Shown: positions 51,056-61,172, counted from the first letter of the stretch. The stretch is DNA of 64,000 nt from Pseudomonas paracarnis (GCF_904063055.1 NZ_CAJFCN010000007.1:62001-126000); one strand, 5' to 3'. Translations and numbers: made by a program. The notes: a model not told the origin generated them from the sequence alone.

Positions 51056-51523
51056 GTGCGCCTGCGTCTGATCGCTGTCGGTTCACGCATGCCCAAGTGG
51101 GTGGAAGAAGGCTGGCACGAATATGCCAAGCGTCTGCCCGCTGAGCTGTCGCTTGAGCTGGTGGAAATACCGCTCAATACCCGGGGCAAGAACGCCGACG
51201 TGGCGCGCTTTATCCGCCAGGAAGGCGAAGCCATGCTGGCCAAGGTCGGCCCCAATGAGCGCATCGTCACCCTTGAAGTGCACGGCAAGCCCTGGAGCAC
51301 CGAGCAACTGGCGGTGGAGCTGGATCGCTGGCGCCTGGATTCGCGCACGGTCAATTTCATGGTCGGCGGCCCGGAAGGGCTGGCGCCGGAAGTCTGTGCG
51401 CGGGCCGATCAGCGCTGGTCGCTGTCGGCGCTGACGTTGCCGCACCCGTTGGTAAGGATTCTGATCGGTGAACAGCTGTATCGCGCCTGGACAGTTCTGT
51501 CCGGGCACCCTTACCACAAATAG
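51056..51523 (+). CDS. rlmH: 23S rRNA (pseudouridine1915-N3)-methyltransferase RlmH
   Basis: 155 residues from GTG 51056. SPOUT fold with the knot segments [28 protein letters not shown] and [18 protein letters not shown]. Methylates helix 69 of 23S rRNA. Conserved pair with rsfS. Confidence 0.97.
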
Positions 51524-51538
51524 CCTGCGCCGCCCCCG

Positions 51539-53437
51539 ATGACCCAACCGATCCGCATCAAGGACCACGAGAAAGACGCACGTCTGGTACGCGCGCGGGT
51601 GGTGTTCGGTGCTGTCTTGGTGGTGGTGCTGATGTGCGTGCTGATTGCGCGGCTGTATTTCCTCCAGGTGATCCAGTACGACTATCACTCCACACTGTCG
51701 GAAAACAACCGGGTGCATGTGCAGCCGATTCCGCCGACCCGTGGGCTGATCTTCGACCGCAATGGCGTAGTGGTTGCCGATAACCGGCCCAGCTTCAGCC
51801 TGAGCATGACCCGTGAACGCTCCGGCGATTGGAAGCAGGTGCTCGATGTCATCGTCGAGGTGCTGCAACTGACGCCGGAAGACCGGGCCGTCTTCGAGAA
51901 GCGCATGCGGCAGGGGCGCCGGCCGTTCGAGCCGGTGCCGATCCTGTTCGAGCTGACCGAAGAGCAGATCGCCCGGATTGCGGTGAACCAGTTCCGCCTG
52001 CCGGGTGTGGAAGTGGTGGCGCAGTTGGTGCGGCATTACCCGCAAGGGCCCCACTTTGCCCACTCCGTTGGCTACATGGGGCGGATCAACGAGAAAGAGC
52101 TGAAAACCCTCGACCCGATCAACTACAGCGGCACCCATCATATCGGCAAAACCGGCATCGAGCGTTTCTACGAGGCCGAGTTGCATGGCCAGGTAGGTAA
52201 CGAGGAAGTCGAGACCAATGCGCGTGGCCGCGTATTGCGCGTGCTCAAGCGCACCGATCCGGTACCGGGCAAGGACATTGTCCTGAGCCTGGACATCAAG
52301 TTGCAGGAAGCTGCCGAGATGGCCTTGGGCGGTCGGCGAGGTGCCGTAGTGGCGCTGGACCCGAAGACTGGCGAAGTGCTGGCGATGGTCAGCCAGCCCA
52401 GCTTCGACCCCAACCCGTTTGTGACGGGCATCAGCTTCAAGGCCTACGCCGAGCTGCGTGACTCCATCGACCGGCCACTGTTCAACCGTGTGTTGCGCGG
52501 CCTGTACCCACCGGGCTCGACCATCAAGCCAGCGGTGGCGATTGCCGGCCTGGATGCTGGCGTGGTCACGGCCTCAAGCCGGGTGTACGACCCTGGCTAC
52601 TACATGCTGCCCAACTACGACCACAAGTATCGTAACTGGAACCGCTCCGGTGACGGCTATGTCGATTTGGACACCGCGATTATGCGCTCCAACGACACCT
52701 ATTTTTACGACCTGGCCCACAAGCTGGGGATTGATCGGCTATCTGCCTACATGGGCAAGTTCGGCCTCGGTCAGAAAGTCTCCTTGGACATGTTCGAAGA
52801 ATCCCCTGGCCTGATGCCATCGCGGGAGTGGAAGCGTGCGACCCGCCGCCAGGCGTGGTTCCCTGGCGAAACCCTGATCCTGGGTATCGGCCAGGGCTAT
52901 ATGCAAGCCACTCCGCTGCAACTGGCCCAGGCCACGGCGCTGGTGGCGAACAAAGGCGTGTGGAACCGACCGCATCTGGCCAGGACCATCGAAGGCGAAA
53001 AGCCGGTGGACGACAACCCGATTCCGGACATCGTGCTGCGTGACCCGTCCGACTGGACCAAGGTCAACCACGGCATGCAGCAGGTGATGCACGGCGCTCG
53101 CGGCACCGCGCGCAAGGCGGCGGTCGGCGCGCAGTACCGCATTGCCGGCAAGAGTGGTACGGCCCAGGTGGTCGCAATCAAGCAGGGCGAAAAGTATGAC
53201 CGCTCCAAGGTGCAGGAGCGCCACCGCGACCACGCCTTGTTTGTCGGCTTTGCGCCGGCGGAAGACCCGAAAATCGTGGTGGCAGTGATGGTCGAGAACG
53301 GCGAGTCCGGCTCCGGCGTCGCGGCCCCAGTGGTACGCCAGGTGATGGACGCCTGGCTGCTGGCCGACGATGGCCGGCTCAAGCCCGAGTATGGCGGCCC
53401 CCCTTCAAGCCCCGAGGTTACGGCCCGTGAAGAGTAA
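51539..53437 (+). CDS. mrdA: Penicillin-binding protein 2 (elongation transpeptidase)
   Basis: 632 residues. One N-terminal membrane helix (~20-43), a pedestal domain, then the transpeptidase with Ser327 in PGSTIK, SND, and KSGTA. It cross-links sidewall peptidoglycan with RodA, encoded next with an 11-base overlap. Called pbpA in P. aeruginosa. Confidence 0.97.
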   Translation: MTQPIRIKDHEKDARLVRARVVFGAVLVVVLMCVLIARLYFLQVIQYDYHSTLSENNRVHVQPIPPTRGLIFDRNGVVVADNRPSFSLSMTRERSGDWKQVLDVIVEVLQLTPEDRAVFEKRMRQGRRPFEPVPILFELTEEQIARIAVNQFRLPGVEVVAQLVRHYPQGPHFAHSVGYMGRINEKELKTLDPINYSGTHHIGKTGIERFYEAELHGQVGNEEVETNARGRVLRVLKRTDPVPGKDIVLSLDIKLQEAAEMALGGRRGAVVALDPKTGEVLAMVSQPSFDPNPFVTGISFKAYAELRDSIDRPLFNRVLRGLYPPGSTIKPAVAIAGLDAGVVTASSRVYDPGYYMLPNYDHKYRNWNRSGDGYVDLDTAIMRSNDTYFYDLAHKLGIDRLSAYMGKFGLGQKVSLDMFEESPGLMPSREWKRATRRQAWFPGETLILGIGQGYMQATPLQLAQATALVANKGVWNRPHLARTIEGEKPVDDNPIPDIVLRDPSDWTKVNHGMQQVMHGARGTARKAAVGAQYRIAGKSGTAQVVAIKQGEKYDRSKVQERHRDHALFVGFAPAEDPKIVVAVMVENGESGSGVAAPVVRQVMDAWLLADDGRLKPEYGGPPSSPEVTAREE

Positions 53438-54572
53438 TTTTGACCGCATCCTCTCCAGCGAAGATGTGATGCGTCGCCGTGCGACGTTGCTGCAACGCAT
53501 GCACATTGATGGCCCCTTGCTGATCCTGCTGCTGACCCTGGCGGCCGGCAGCCTTTTTGTACTGTATTCGGCCAGCGGCAAGAACTGGGACTTGCTGATC
53601 AAGCAGGCGTCCTCGTTTGGCCTGGGCCTGCTGTCGATGGTGGTGATCGCCCAGTTGGAGCCGCGCTTCATGGCACGCTGGGTGCCCTTGGGGTATGTCG
53701 CCGGCGTGTTGCTGCTGGTGGTGGTGGACGTCATGGGCCACAACGCCATGGGGGCCACACGCTGGATCAACATCCCCGGGGTGATTCGCTTCCAGCCGTC
53801 GGAATTCATGAAGATCCTGATGCCGGCCACTATTGCCTGGTACCTGTCCAAGCGCACCTTGCCGCCGCAGCTCAAGCACGTGGCGATCAGCCTGATCCTG
53901 ATTGGCGTGCCCTTTGTGCTGATCGTGCGCCAGCCGGACCTTGGCACCTCGTTGCTGATCCTCGCCGGTGGCGCGTTCGTACTGTTCATGGGCGGATTGC
54001 GCTGGCGCTGGATCCTCAGCGTGCTGGCCGCCGCCGTGCCCGTGGCGGTGGCCATGTGGTTCTTCTTTATGCACGACTACCAGAAGCAACGGATCCTGAC
54101 GTTCCTCGACCCGGAGAGCGACCCGCTGGGCACCGGCTGGAACATCATCCAATCCAAGGCGGCCATCGGTTCCGGCGGGGTATTTGGCAAGGGGTGGTTG
54201 CTGGGCACCCAGTCTCACCTGGACTTCTTGCCCGAGAGCCATACCGACTTCATCATCGCGGTGATGGGCGAAGAGTTCGGCCTGGTGGGCATTTGCGCAT
54301 TGTTGCTGATCTATCTGCTGTTGATTGGTCGCGGCCTGGTGATCACGGCCCAGGCGCAGACGCTGTTCGGCAAATTGCTCGCCGGCAGCCTGACCATGAC
54401 TTTTTTTGTTTACGTTTTCGTCAACATCGGTATGGTCAGTGGCCTGCTGCCGGTGGTTGGGGTGCCGTTGCCATTCATTAGCTACGGCGGAACTTCGCTG
54501 GTGACATTGCTGTCAGCGTTTGGGGTTTTGATGTCGATTCATACGCATCGCAAGTGGATCGCACAGGTTTGA
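53427..54572 (+). CDS. rodA: SEDS peptidoglycan glycosyltransferase RodA
   Basis: 381 residues from GTG 53427, chosen because GAGG is nine bases upstream and it overlaps the mrdA end. Ten transmembrane helices; SEDS motifs FQPSEFMKILMPATIAWYL split, VLIVRQPDLGTSLLI split, and the catalytic-loop region LPESHTDFIIAVMGEEFG. It polymerises glycan strands with PBP2. Confidence 0.96.
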   Translation: MKSNFDRILSSEDVMRRRATLLQRMHIDGPLLILLLTLAAGSLFVLYSASGKNWDLLIKQASSFGLGLLSMVVIAQLEPRFMARWVPLGYVAGVLLLVVVDVMGHNAMGATRWINIPGVIRFQPSEFMKILMPATIAWYLSKRTLPPQLKHVAISLILIGVPFVLIVRQPDLGTSLLILAGGAFVLFMGGLRWRWILSVLAAAVPVAVAMWFFFMHDYQKQRILTFLDPESDPLGTGWNIIQSKAAIGSGGVFGKGWLLGTQSHLDFLPESHTDFIIAVMGEEFGLVGICALLLIYLLLIGRGLVITAQAQTLFGKLLAGSLTMTFFVYVFVNIGMVSGLLPVVGVPLPFISYGGTSLVTLLSAFGVLMSIHTHRKWIAQV

Positions 54573-54589
54573 ATAAGGTGAAGATGTCA

Positions 54590-55600
54590 ATGCAAGTAAT
54601 GCGCGGCTGGGCGACTCGGCATGCGACCTGGATGGGCCTGATCGGGCTGCTGGGGGCAACGCAAGAGGCGCAGGCCGGTGACTACGATGGCTCTCCCCAG
54701 GTTGCCGAATTTGTCGGTGAGCTGACCCGCGACTACGGTTTTGCCGGTGAGCAACTGATGGGCGTGTTCCGCGAAGCCCAGAAAAAGCAGGCGATCCTCG
54801 ACGCCATTTCCCGGCCCGCCGAACGCGTCAAGCAGTGGAAGGACTATCGCCCGATGTTCCTCACTGATGCACGCATCGCCCGCGGCGTGGATTTCTGGCG
54901 CCAGCACGAGGCGGTACTGGCCCGCGCCGAGCAAGAGTACGGCGTGCCGGCGCAGGTGATCGTCTCGATCATCGGCATCGAAACCTTTTACGGGCGCAAT
55001 ACCGGCAGCTACCGGGTGATCGACGCCTTGTCGACCCTGGGCTTCGATTACCCGCCCCGTGCCGAATTCTTCCGCAAGGAACTGCGCGAATTCCTGTTGC
55101 TGGCCCGCGAAGAGCAGGTCGACCCGCTGAGCCTCAAGGGCTCCTACGCCGGGGCGATGGGCTTGCCGCAGTTCATGCCGAGCAGCTTTCGGGCCTACGC
55201 GGTGGATTTCGACGGTGACGGGCACATCAATATCTGGAGCAACCCCGACGATGCCATCGGCAGCGTGGCCAGCTACTTCAAGCGCCACGGCTGGGTGGGC
55301 GGCGAGCCGGTGGTTATCCGCGCCGATGTCGCGGGCGAGCACGCCGACGAGGGCCTGACCCAAGGTATCGAACCGGTCAAGACCGTCGGGGAGTTGCGAG
55401 CGCTGGGCTGGTCGAGTCAGAATGCGCCACGCGACGACATGCCGGTGACGGCATTCCGCCTGGAAGGCGCAAATGGCCCTGAATACTGGATGGGCCTGAA
55501 GAATTTCTACGCAATCACGCGTTATAACCGCAGTGTGATGTACGCCATGGCCGTGCATCAGCTGTCAGATGAGCTGGTTCAAGCACGGGGCAACAAGTAA
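54590..55600 (+). CDS. mltB: Membrane-bound/soluble lytic transglycosylase B
   Basis: 336 residues from ATG 54590, nine bases after AAGGTG; nearby ATGs at 54584 and 54599 are possible. The signal peptide ends near AQA with no lipobox Cys, so it is the soluble SltB1-type form. Catalytic Glu131 in IIGIETFYGR; GAMGLPQFMPSSFRAYAVD and the DGDG calcium-like loop follow. Cleaves glycan to 1,6-anhydroMurNAc. Overlaps the rlpA start by one base. Confidence 0.92.
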   Translation: MQVMRGWATRHATWMGLIGLLGATQEAQAGDYDGSPQVAEFVGELTRDYGFAGEQLMGVFREAQKKQAILDAISRPAERVKQWKDYRPMFLTDARIARGVDFWRQHEAVLARAEQEYGVPAQVIVSIIGIETFYGRNTGSYRVIDALSTLGFDYPPRAEFFRKELREFLLLAREEQVDPLSLKGSYAGAMGLPQFMPSSFRAYAVDFDGDGHINIWSNPDDAIGSVASYFKRHGWVGGEPVVIRADVAGEHADEGLTQGIEPVKTVGELRALGWSSQNAPRDDMPVTAFRLEGANGPEYWMGLKNFYAITRYNRSVMYAMAVHQLSDELVQARGNK

Positions 55601-56604
55601 TGCGGGTATCGCCGTTCAAAAAACCGCTCAAGCTGGTGGCGTTCGCCGCGTTGTCCTTGTTGGTAGCCAGTTGCTCCACCACGCCTAACCGTGCGCCGGC
55701 CAAGAAGGCCGGCGGCGCGGTCGTGCGTGCCCAGCCGGGCCTGGACATCAACCGCGCGCACAAAGACGGCGCGCCGTGGTGGGATGTGGATGTGTCGAAA
55801 ATCCCGGACGCCACGCCGACCCTGCACACCGGCCCCTACAAGGCCAACCCCTATACCGTGCTGGGCAAGAATTACTTCCCGCTGCAGGAGTCCAAGACTT
55901 ACGTGCAGTCGGGCACCGCGTCCTGGTACGGCACCAAGTTCCATGGCCAGAACACCGCCAACGGCGAAGTGTATGACCTGTATGGCATGAGCGCGGCCCA
56001 CAAGACCCTGCCGCTGCCCAGCTATGTTCGCGTCACCAACCTGGACAACAACCGCACGGTGATCCTGCGGGTCAATGACCGCGGGCCGTTCTATTCGGAC
56101 CGGATCATCGACCTGTCCTACGCCGCCGCCAAGAAGCTTGGCTACGCCGAAACCGGCACCGCCCGGGTGAAAGTCGAAGGCATCGACCCGGCGCAGTACT
56201 GGGCCCAGCGCGGCAAGCCGGCGCCGTTGATGCTCAACGAACCGGCTACCCCGCAACCGCAAGTGACGGCCTCGACCGGCAAGATCGAGCAGTGGACGCC
56301 GCCGCCGGCGCAACATGCTCCGGATACCGTCGTCCTCCCTCACGCGGCACCCGGCGCCTCGATGGCGGGCGGGCAATACCTGCAGGTCGGCGCTTTCGCC
56401 AACCCGGATGCGGCAGAACTGTTAAGGTCCAAGCTCAGCGGTATGGTCAGTGCGCCAGTCTTCATCAGCTCCATCGTGCGTAACCAGCAAACGTTGCACC
56501 GTGTGCGCATGGGCCCGATCGGCTCGCCGAGCGAAGTGGCGCAAGTGCAGAACAGCGTACGCCTGGCCAACCTGGGGCAACCTAGCGTGGTCACCGCAGA
56601 ATAA
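55600..56604 (+). CDS. rlpA: Septal-ring lytic transglycosylase RlpA
   Basis: 334 residues. Lipobox LLVASC gives Cys25. Double-psi beta-barrel at ~103-195 (SGTASWYGTKFHGQNTANGE then VNDRGPFYSDRIIDLS), and a C-terminal SPOR domain (~255-334) that binds denuded glycans. In P. aeruginosa RlpA cuts stem-less glycan at septa. Next to MltB, as expected. Confidence 0.95.
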   Translation: MRVSPFKKPLKLVAFAALSLLVASCSTTPNRAPAKKAGGAVVRAQPGLDINRAHKDGAPWWDVDVSKIPDATPTLHTGPYKANPYTVLGKNYFPLQESKTYVQSGTASWYGTKFHGQNTANGEVYDLYGMSAAHKTLPLPSYVRVTNLDNNRTVILRVNDRGPFYSDRIIDLSYAAAKKLGYAETGTARVKVEGIDPAQYWAQRGKPAPLMLNEPATPQPQVTASTGKIEQWTPPPAQHAPDTVVLPHAAPGASMAGGQYLQVGAFANPDAAELLRSKLSGMVSAPVFISSIVRNQQTLHRVRMGPIGSPSEVAQVQNSVRLANLGQPSVVTAE

Positions 56605-56784
56605 GTAACGCATTGATGGCTCGGGGGCGTCTGCGTGCCCGAGCCCTGGTTGTTGGCTCGTTGAACAATAAAAACCCAGGGGCAAGGGGTGAGCGGGCAA
56701 CCGAACACGTGACAGTCTGGAAGCGGGCTGTCTGAATAGTTTTGCCCGCGAGGGCAAGTTTCCATAAGCAATTTCGAGAGACGG

Positions 56785-57942
56785 ATGAACATCACCACCT
56801 TAGCCAAACGCACGTGCCTGCTTATCTCGCTGATCATCACCCCGGCCGCCTGGGCGGTTGAAATGGTGCCGGCCTCCCCGCAACTGGCTGCCAAGTCGTG
56901 GGTCCTCATGGACGCCGCCAGTGGCAACGTGCTGGTCGAAAACGGCGGTGATGTACGCCTGCCGCCTGCCAGCCTGACCAAGCTGATGACCGCCTACATC
57001 GCGACCCTGGAAATCCGTCGCGGCCAGATCGGCGAAAACGACCCGGTTACTGTCAGCGAAAACGCCTGGCGTACCGGTGGTTCGCGGATGTTCATCAAGG
57101 TGGGTTCGCAAGTCACCGTGAGCGACCTGCTGCACGGCATCATCATCCAGTCCGGTAACGACGCCAGCGTCGCCCTGGCCGAGCACATCGCCGGCAGCGA
57201 AGACGCCTTCGCCGACATGATGAACAAAACCGCCGGTGAGTTGGGCATGACCAACAGCCACTTCATGAACCCGACCGGCCTGCCGAACCCGGAGCACTAC
57301 TCGTCGGCTCATGACATGGCGATCCTGGCGCGCGCCATCATCCGCGTTGACCCGGTGCACTACGCGATCTACTCCCAGAAGGAATTCTTCTGGAACAACA
57401 TCAAGCAGCCTAACCGCAACCTGTTGCTGTGGCGCGACAAGACCGTCGATGGCCTGAAGACCGGCCACACCGACGAAGCCGGCTACTGCATGGTGTCGTC
57501 CGCCGTACGTGATGGCCAGCGCCTGATCGCCGTAGTATTCGGCACCAACAGCGAGCAGGCCCGTGCGGCCGAGACGCAAAAACTGCTGACTTACGGCTTC
57601 CGCTTCTTCGAAACCCAGACCTTCTACCAGAAGGGTGCTGAACTGGCGACCGCGCCGGTGTGGAAGGGCTCGACTTCGCAAGTCAAGGCCGGCCTGGCCG
57701 ACGACCTGACCCTGACCATGCCTAAAGGCCAGCTGAAAAAGCTCGCCGCCAGCATGACCCTGAACCCGCAATTGGTTGCGCCAATCGCCAAGGGTGATGT
57801 GATCGGTAAGGTCGAAGTGAAGCTGGACGACAAGGTGGTGCACAGCGCCGACCTGATCGCGCTGGACGCTGTCGAGGAAGGTGGTATCTTCCGCCGCGTA
57901 TGGGATAGCATCCGTCTATTCTTCTACGGCTTGTTCAACTGA
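56785..57942 (+). CDS. dacA: D-alanyl-D-alanine carboxypeptidase (PBP5/6)
   Basis: 385 residues with a signal peptide ending near AWA. Motifs SLTK (Ser63-Lys66), SGN and KTG are intact; the C-terminal domain ends in an amphipathic helix (RVWDSIRLFFYGLF) that anchors it to the membrane. It trims pentapeptides. Called dacC in P. aeruginosa. The 180-base gap before it holds a GGCTCGGG/CCCGAGCC hairpin at 56618-56645 and little else. Confidence 0.95.
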   Translation: MNITTLAKRTCLLISLIITPAAWAVEMVPASPQLAAKSWVLMDAASGNVLVENGGDVRLPPASLTKLMTAYIATLEIRRGQIGENDPVTVSENAWRTGGSRMFIKVGSQVTVSDLLHGIIIQSGNDASVALAEHIAGSEDAFADMMNKTAGELGMTNSHFMNPTGLPNPEHYSSAHDMAILARAIIRVDPVHYAIYSQKEFFWNNIKQPNRNLLLWRDKTVDGLKTGHTDEAGYCMVSSAVRDGQRLIAVVFGTNSEQARAAETQKLLTYGFRFFETQTFYQKGAELATAPVWKGSTSQVKAGLADDLTLTMPKGQLKKLAASMTLNPQLVAPIAKGDVIGKVEVKLDDKVVHSADLIALDAVEEGGIFRRVWDSIRLFFYGLFN

Positions 57943-57956
57943 TTGTGTGCACCTGC

Positions 57957-57987
57957 AAAGCCCCGCGTTGATCCAACGCGGGGCTTT
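57957..57987. terminator. Strong hairpin terminator after dacA
   Basis: AAAGCCCCGCGTT / AACGCGGGGCTTT, a 13-base perfect stem with a 5-base loop, 14 bases past the stop. The T-run is short. Confidence 0.88.
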
Positions 57988-58027
57988 GCCCGTCGCCACG
58001 GCTTAGCGCTTACGAGGCTGTTCTGCC

Positions 58028-58309
58028 ATGACCGATAAAGACGTAGAAGTAAAGGCGCCAAAGATCGAATTTCCTGTGACGGATTATCCCGTCAAGGTGA
58101 TCAGCGATACCGGTGTCGGCCGCAAGGACAAGATTCTCGAAATCGTGCGCAAGCACGCGACGATCAACGACAACCGCGTGGACGAGCGCCAAAGCTCCAC
58201 CGGCAAGTACACCACGATCCAGTTGCACATCGTTGCGACCGATCAAGACCAGCTCTACAACATCAACAGCGAACTGCGAGCCACCGGCTTCGTGCATATG
58301 GTGCTGTGA
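58028..58309 (+). CDS. ybeD: YbeD-family protein (DUF493)
   Basis: 93 residues with a ferredoxin-like ACT fold: IEFPVTDYPVKVISDTG, SSTGKYTTIQLHI, then LRATGFVHMVL. Conserved partner of lipB, overlapped by one base. Suggested to be regulatory; mechanism unknown. Confidence 0.93.
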   Translation: MTDKDVEVKAPKIEFPVTDYPVKVISDTGVGRKDKILEIVRKHATINDNRVDERQSSTGKYTTIQLHIVATDQDQLYNINSELRATGFVHMVL

Positions 58310-58956
58310 TGTCGCAAGTCCTGGGCTTTCGCGAGCTCGGCCGGATGGCATACGAGCCGGTCTGGCATGCCATGCAGCGCTTTACCAATGAGCGCGGCAC
58401 CTCGGCCCCGGATGAAATCTGGCTGGTGGAACACCCGCCGGTCTTCACCCAGGGTCAGGCCGGCAAGGCCGAGCACTTGCTGCTTCCGGGTGATATTCCG
58501 GTGGTGCAGGTCGACCGAGGGGGGCAAGTGACTTACCATGGGCCCGGTCAACTGGTGGCTTACCTGCTACTGGACGTGCGCAAGCTGGGGTTTGGCGTGC
58601 GCGACCTGGTCAGCCGCATGGAAACGTGCCTGATCGAGCTATTGGCCAGTTACGGCGTGACCGCCGTGGCCAAGCCCGATGCACCGGGTGTATACGTGGA
58701 TGGCGCGAAAATCGCCTCCCTGGGGCTGCGCATTCGCCACGGTTGTTCCTTTCATGGCCTGGCCTTGAATGTGGACATGGACCTGGCGCCGTTCCGGCGC
58801 ATCAACCCGTGCGGTTACGCCGGGCTTGCGATGACCCAGTTGAGTGACCATGCAACATCCATAGAATTTGCCGAGGTAAGTGCCCGGCTGCGCGCGCAGC
58901 TCGTCAAACACCTCGACTATGCAGAGCAGACGACCCTGACGGGCGGAATCGATTGA
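58309..58956 (+). CDS. lipB: Octanoyl-ACP:protein N-octanoyltransferase
   Basis: 215 residues from ATG 58309. DRGGQVTYHGPGQLVAYLL split, the active-site Lys in DGAKIASLGLRI, and the Cys in RINPCGYAGL are present. Moves octanoate from ACP to lipoyl domains for LipA. Only one base separates it from lipA. Confidence 0.96.
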   Translation: MSQVLGFRELGRMAYEPVWHAMQRFTNERGTSAPDEIWLVEHPPVFTQGQAGKAEHLLLPGDIPVVQVDRGGQVTYHGPGQLVAYLLLDVRKLGFGVRDLVSRMETCLIELLASYGVTAVAKPDAPGVYVDGAKIASLGLRIRHGCSFHGLALNVDMDLAPFRRINPCGYAGLAMTQLSDHATSIEFAEVSARLRAQLVKHLDYAEQTTLTGGID

Positions 58957-58957
58957 T

Positions 58958-59983
58958 ATGACTACTGATGTTGTGCAAACCATGATCCCGACGCTGGACA
59001 TCACTGAGCGTCCAGCCCCGGCCCCGCGTGCCAAGGTGGAAGCCGGCGTCAAGCTGCGCGGCGCCGAGAAGGTTGCACGCATCCCGGTCAAGATCATCCC
59101 GACCACCGAACTGCCGAAGAAACCTGACTGGATTCGCGTGCGCATCCCGGTTTCGCCGGAAGTCGACCGTATCAAGTCGCTGCTGCGCAAACACAAGTTG
59201 CACAGCGTATGCGAAGAAGCCTCCTGCCCGAACCTGGGCGAGTGCTTCTCTGGCGGCACCGCCACGTTCATGATCATGGGTGACATCTGCACCCGTCGTT
59301 GCCCGTTCTGCGACGTCGGCCACGGCCGTCCGAAGCCGTTGGACGTCAACGAGCCAGAAAGCCTGGCCATCGCCATCGCCGACCTGAAGCTCAAGTATGT
59401 GGTGATCACCTCGGTAGACCGCGACGACCTGCGTGACGGTGGTGCCCAGCACTTTGCCGACTGCATCCGCGAGATCCGCAAGCTGTCGCCGAACGTGATG
59501 CTCGAAACCCTGGTGCCGGACTACCGTGGCCGTATGGACGTCGCCCTGGACATCACCGCTGCCGAGCCGCCGGATGTGTTCAACCACAACCTGGAAACCG
59601 TGCCGCGCCTGTACAAGGCGGCGCGCCCGGGTTCGGACTACCAGTGGTCGCTGACCCTGCTGCAGAAATTCAAGCAGATGATGCCGCACATCCCGACCAA
59701 GTCCGGCTTGATGCTGGGCCTGGGTGAAACCGACGAAGAAGTCATCGAAGTCATGAAGCGCATGCGCGAACACGACATCGACATGCTGACCCTGGGCCAG
59801 TACCTGCAACCGTCCCGCAGCCACTTGCCGGTGCAGCGCTTCGTGCACCCGGACACCTTCGCCTGGTTCGCCGAGGAAGGCTACAAGATGGGCTTCAAGA
59901 ACGTGGCCTCGGGCCCGTTGGTGCGGTCTTCGTACCACGCCGACGAGCAGGCCAAGCTGGTCAAGGCGAGCCTGGTTTCGTAA
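58958..59983 (+). CDS. lipA: Lipoyl synthase (radical SAM)
   Basis: 341 residues. Both clusters visible: auxiliary CEEASCPNLGEC and radical-SAM CTRRCPFC. Inserts sulfur at C6 and C8 of octanoyl groups. Together with lipB completes the endogenous lipoate route. Confidence 0.97.
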   Translation: MTTDVVQTMIPTLDITERPAPAPRAKVEAGVKLRGAEKVARIPVKIIPTTELPKKPDWIRVRIPVSPEVDRIKSLLRKHKLHSVCEEASCPNLGECFSGGTATFMIMGDICTRRCPFCDVGHGRPKPLDVNEPESLAIAIADLKLKYVVITSVDRDDLRDGGAQHFADCIREIRKLSPNVMLETLVPDYRGRMDVALDITAAEPPDVFNHNLETVPRLYKAARPGSDYQWSLTLLQKFKQMMPHIPTKSGLMLGLGETDEEVIEVMKRMREHDIDMLTLGQYLQPSRSHLPVQRFVHPDTFAWFAEEGYKMGFKNVASGPLVRSSYHADEQAKLVKASLVS

Positions 59984-60017
59984 GCCGCCCCCAGAATCAA
60001 TGTGAAATGCTGGCTTG

Positions 60018-60104
60018 TGTGGGAGCTGGCTTGCCTGCGATAGCATCACCTCGGTGTCACTGATACACCGAGGCGCTTGCATCGCAGGCAAGCCAGCTCC
60101 CACA
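60018..60104. repeat. REP inverted pair after lipA
   Basis: Full-length arms at 60018-60041 and 60081-60104 with a spacer that itself pairs (CACCTCGGTGTC/GATACACCGAGG), giving a long interrupted hairpin between lipA and ldcA. Confidence 0.9.
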
Positions 60105-60136
60105 TTTCGTTCTGCGTCATATAGGGAGAACCATGG

Positions 60137-61057
60137 ATGACCGCCGCCGTACCTGCACTGCGCCCCGAAGGCACCCTCGGCCTGATCGCCCCCGCCGGCC
60201 CCGCCGCGCTGGATGTTGAAAAAGCCCGGCAATGGATGCGTGCCCGTGGCTACGACCTGCACATTTTCCCTGGTGTGCACGAGCGCGACGGCTACCTGGC
60301 CGGTAGCGATGAAGTGCGCCTGCGCGATTTGCATGCCGCCTTCGCCAACCCCGACATCGATGCCATCCTCTGCCTGCGTGGCGGCTATGGCACGCCCCGT
60401 TTGCTCGATGCGCTGGACTTCGACCTGCTGCGCGCCCACCCCAAGCCGTTCGTGGGCTACAGCGATATCACCGCCTTGCACCTGGCCATCAACCGCTATG
60501 CGGGCTTTGTGACGTTCCATGGCCCGATGCTCAACGCCGACCTGCTCGGCGGCAAACAGCCACCCACCGAATCCTCCTTGTTCAGCCTGCTGCGTGGCCA
60601 GCGGGGCGCCGGCAGTGTGCTGCCGCACCCGATGCCCTACCCGTTGACCACAATCGAGCCAGGTGTGGCCTGTGGGCGCTTGCTGGGGGGTAACTTGTCG
60701 ATGATCGCCGCGGTCATGGGCACGCCTTACGAAATAGACGCTGACGGCATCATCCTGTTTATCGAAGACGTCAACGAACCGCTCTATCGCATTGACCGTC
60801 TGCTGACCCACCTGCGCCTGGCTGGCAAGCTGGCCCAGGTCGCCGGTGTGCTGGTAGGGGATGTGGCTGGTGTGGATAGCGGGGCGTTGGCACGTCTGCT
60901 GAAGCAGTCCTTTGAGCCGCTGTGCATTCCAGTGCTGGCAGGCTGGCGCAGTGGGCATTGCGACCCGAACCTGACATTGCCGATGGGCGCCTTGGTGCGC
61001 CTGGATGCGGGGGAGCAGCGTGTGGTGTTGGAGCAGGATGTAGTGTTCAAGGCCTGA
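60137..61057 (+). CDS. ldcA: LD-carboxypeptidase (muramoyltetrapeptide carboxypeptidase)
   Basis: 306 residues from ATG 60137, seven bases after AGGGAGA; an out-of-frame ATG at 60133 is a decoy. Nucleophile Ser in VGYSDITALHL; ILCLRGGYGTPRLLD and the Glu-His relay region GACGR..GGNLSMIA fit S66 peptidases. It removes terminal D-Ala from recycled tetrapeptides, complementing Mpl. Confidence 0.94.
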   Translation: MTAAVPALRPEGTLGLIAPAGPAALDVEKARQWMRARGYDLHIFPGVHERDGYLAGSDEVRLRDLHAAFANPDIDAILCLRGGYGTPRLLDALDFDLLRAHPKPFVGYSDITALHLAINRYAGFVTFHGPMLNADLLGGKQPPTESSLFSLLRGQRGAGSVLPHPMPYPLTTIEPGVACGRLLGGNLSMIAAVMGTPYEIDADGIILFIEDVNEPLYRIDRLLTHLRLAGKLAQVAGVLVGDVAGVDSGALARLLKQSFEPLCIPVLAGWRSGHCDPNLTLPMGALVRLDAGEQRVVLEQDVVFKA

Positions 61058-61169
61058 TCGTTCCCACGCTCTGCGTGGGAATGCCTCCAGTGACGCTCTG
61101 CGTCACCCTCTTCAGCCGCGGACGCGGAGCGTCCAAGGCAGCGCTCCCACGCAGAGCGTGGGAGCGATC
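61056..61169. repeat. Second repeat family, full modular copy
   Basis: Outer inverted ends GATCGTTCCCACGC / GCGTGGGAGCGATC enclose GTGACGCTCTGCGTCAC and GGACGCGGAGCGTCC palindromes. It begins at the ldcA stop and ends four bases before the stop of the convergent gene. Confidence 0.88.
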
Positions 61170-61172
61170 ACT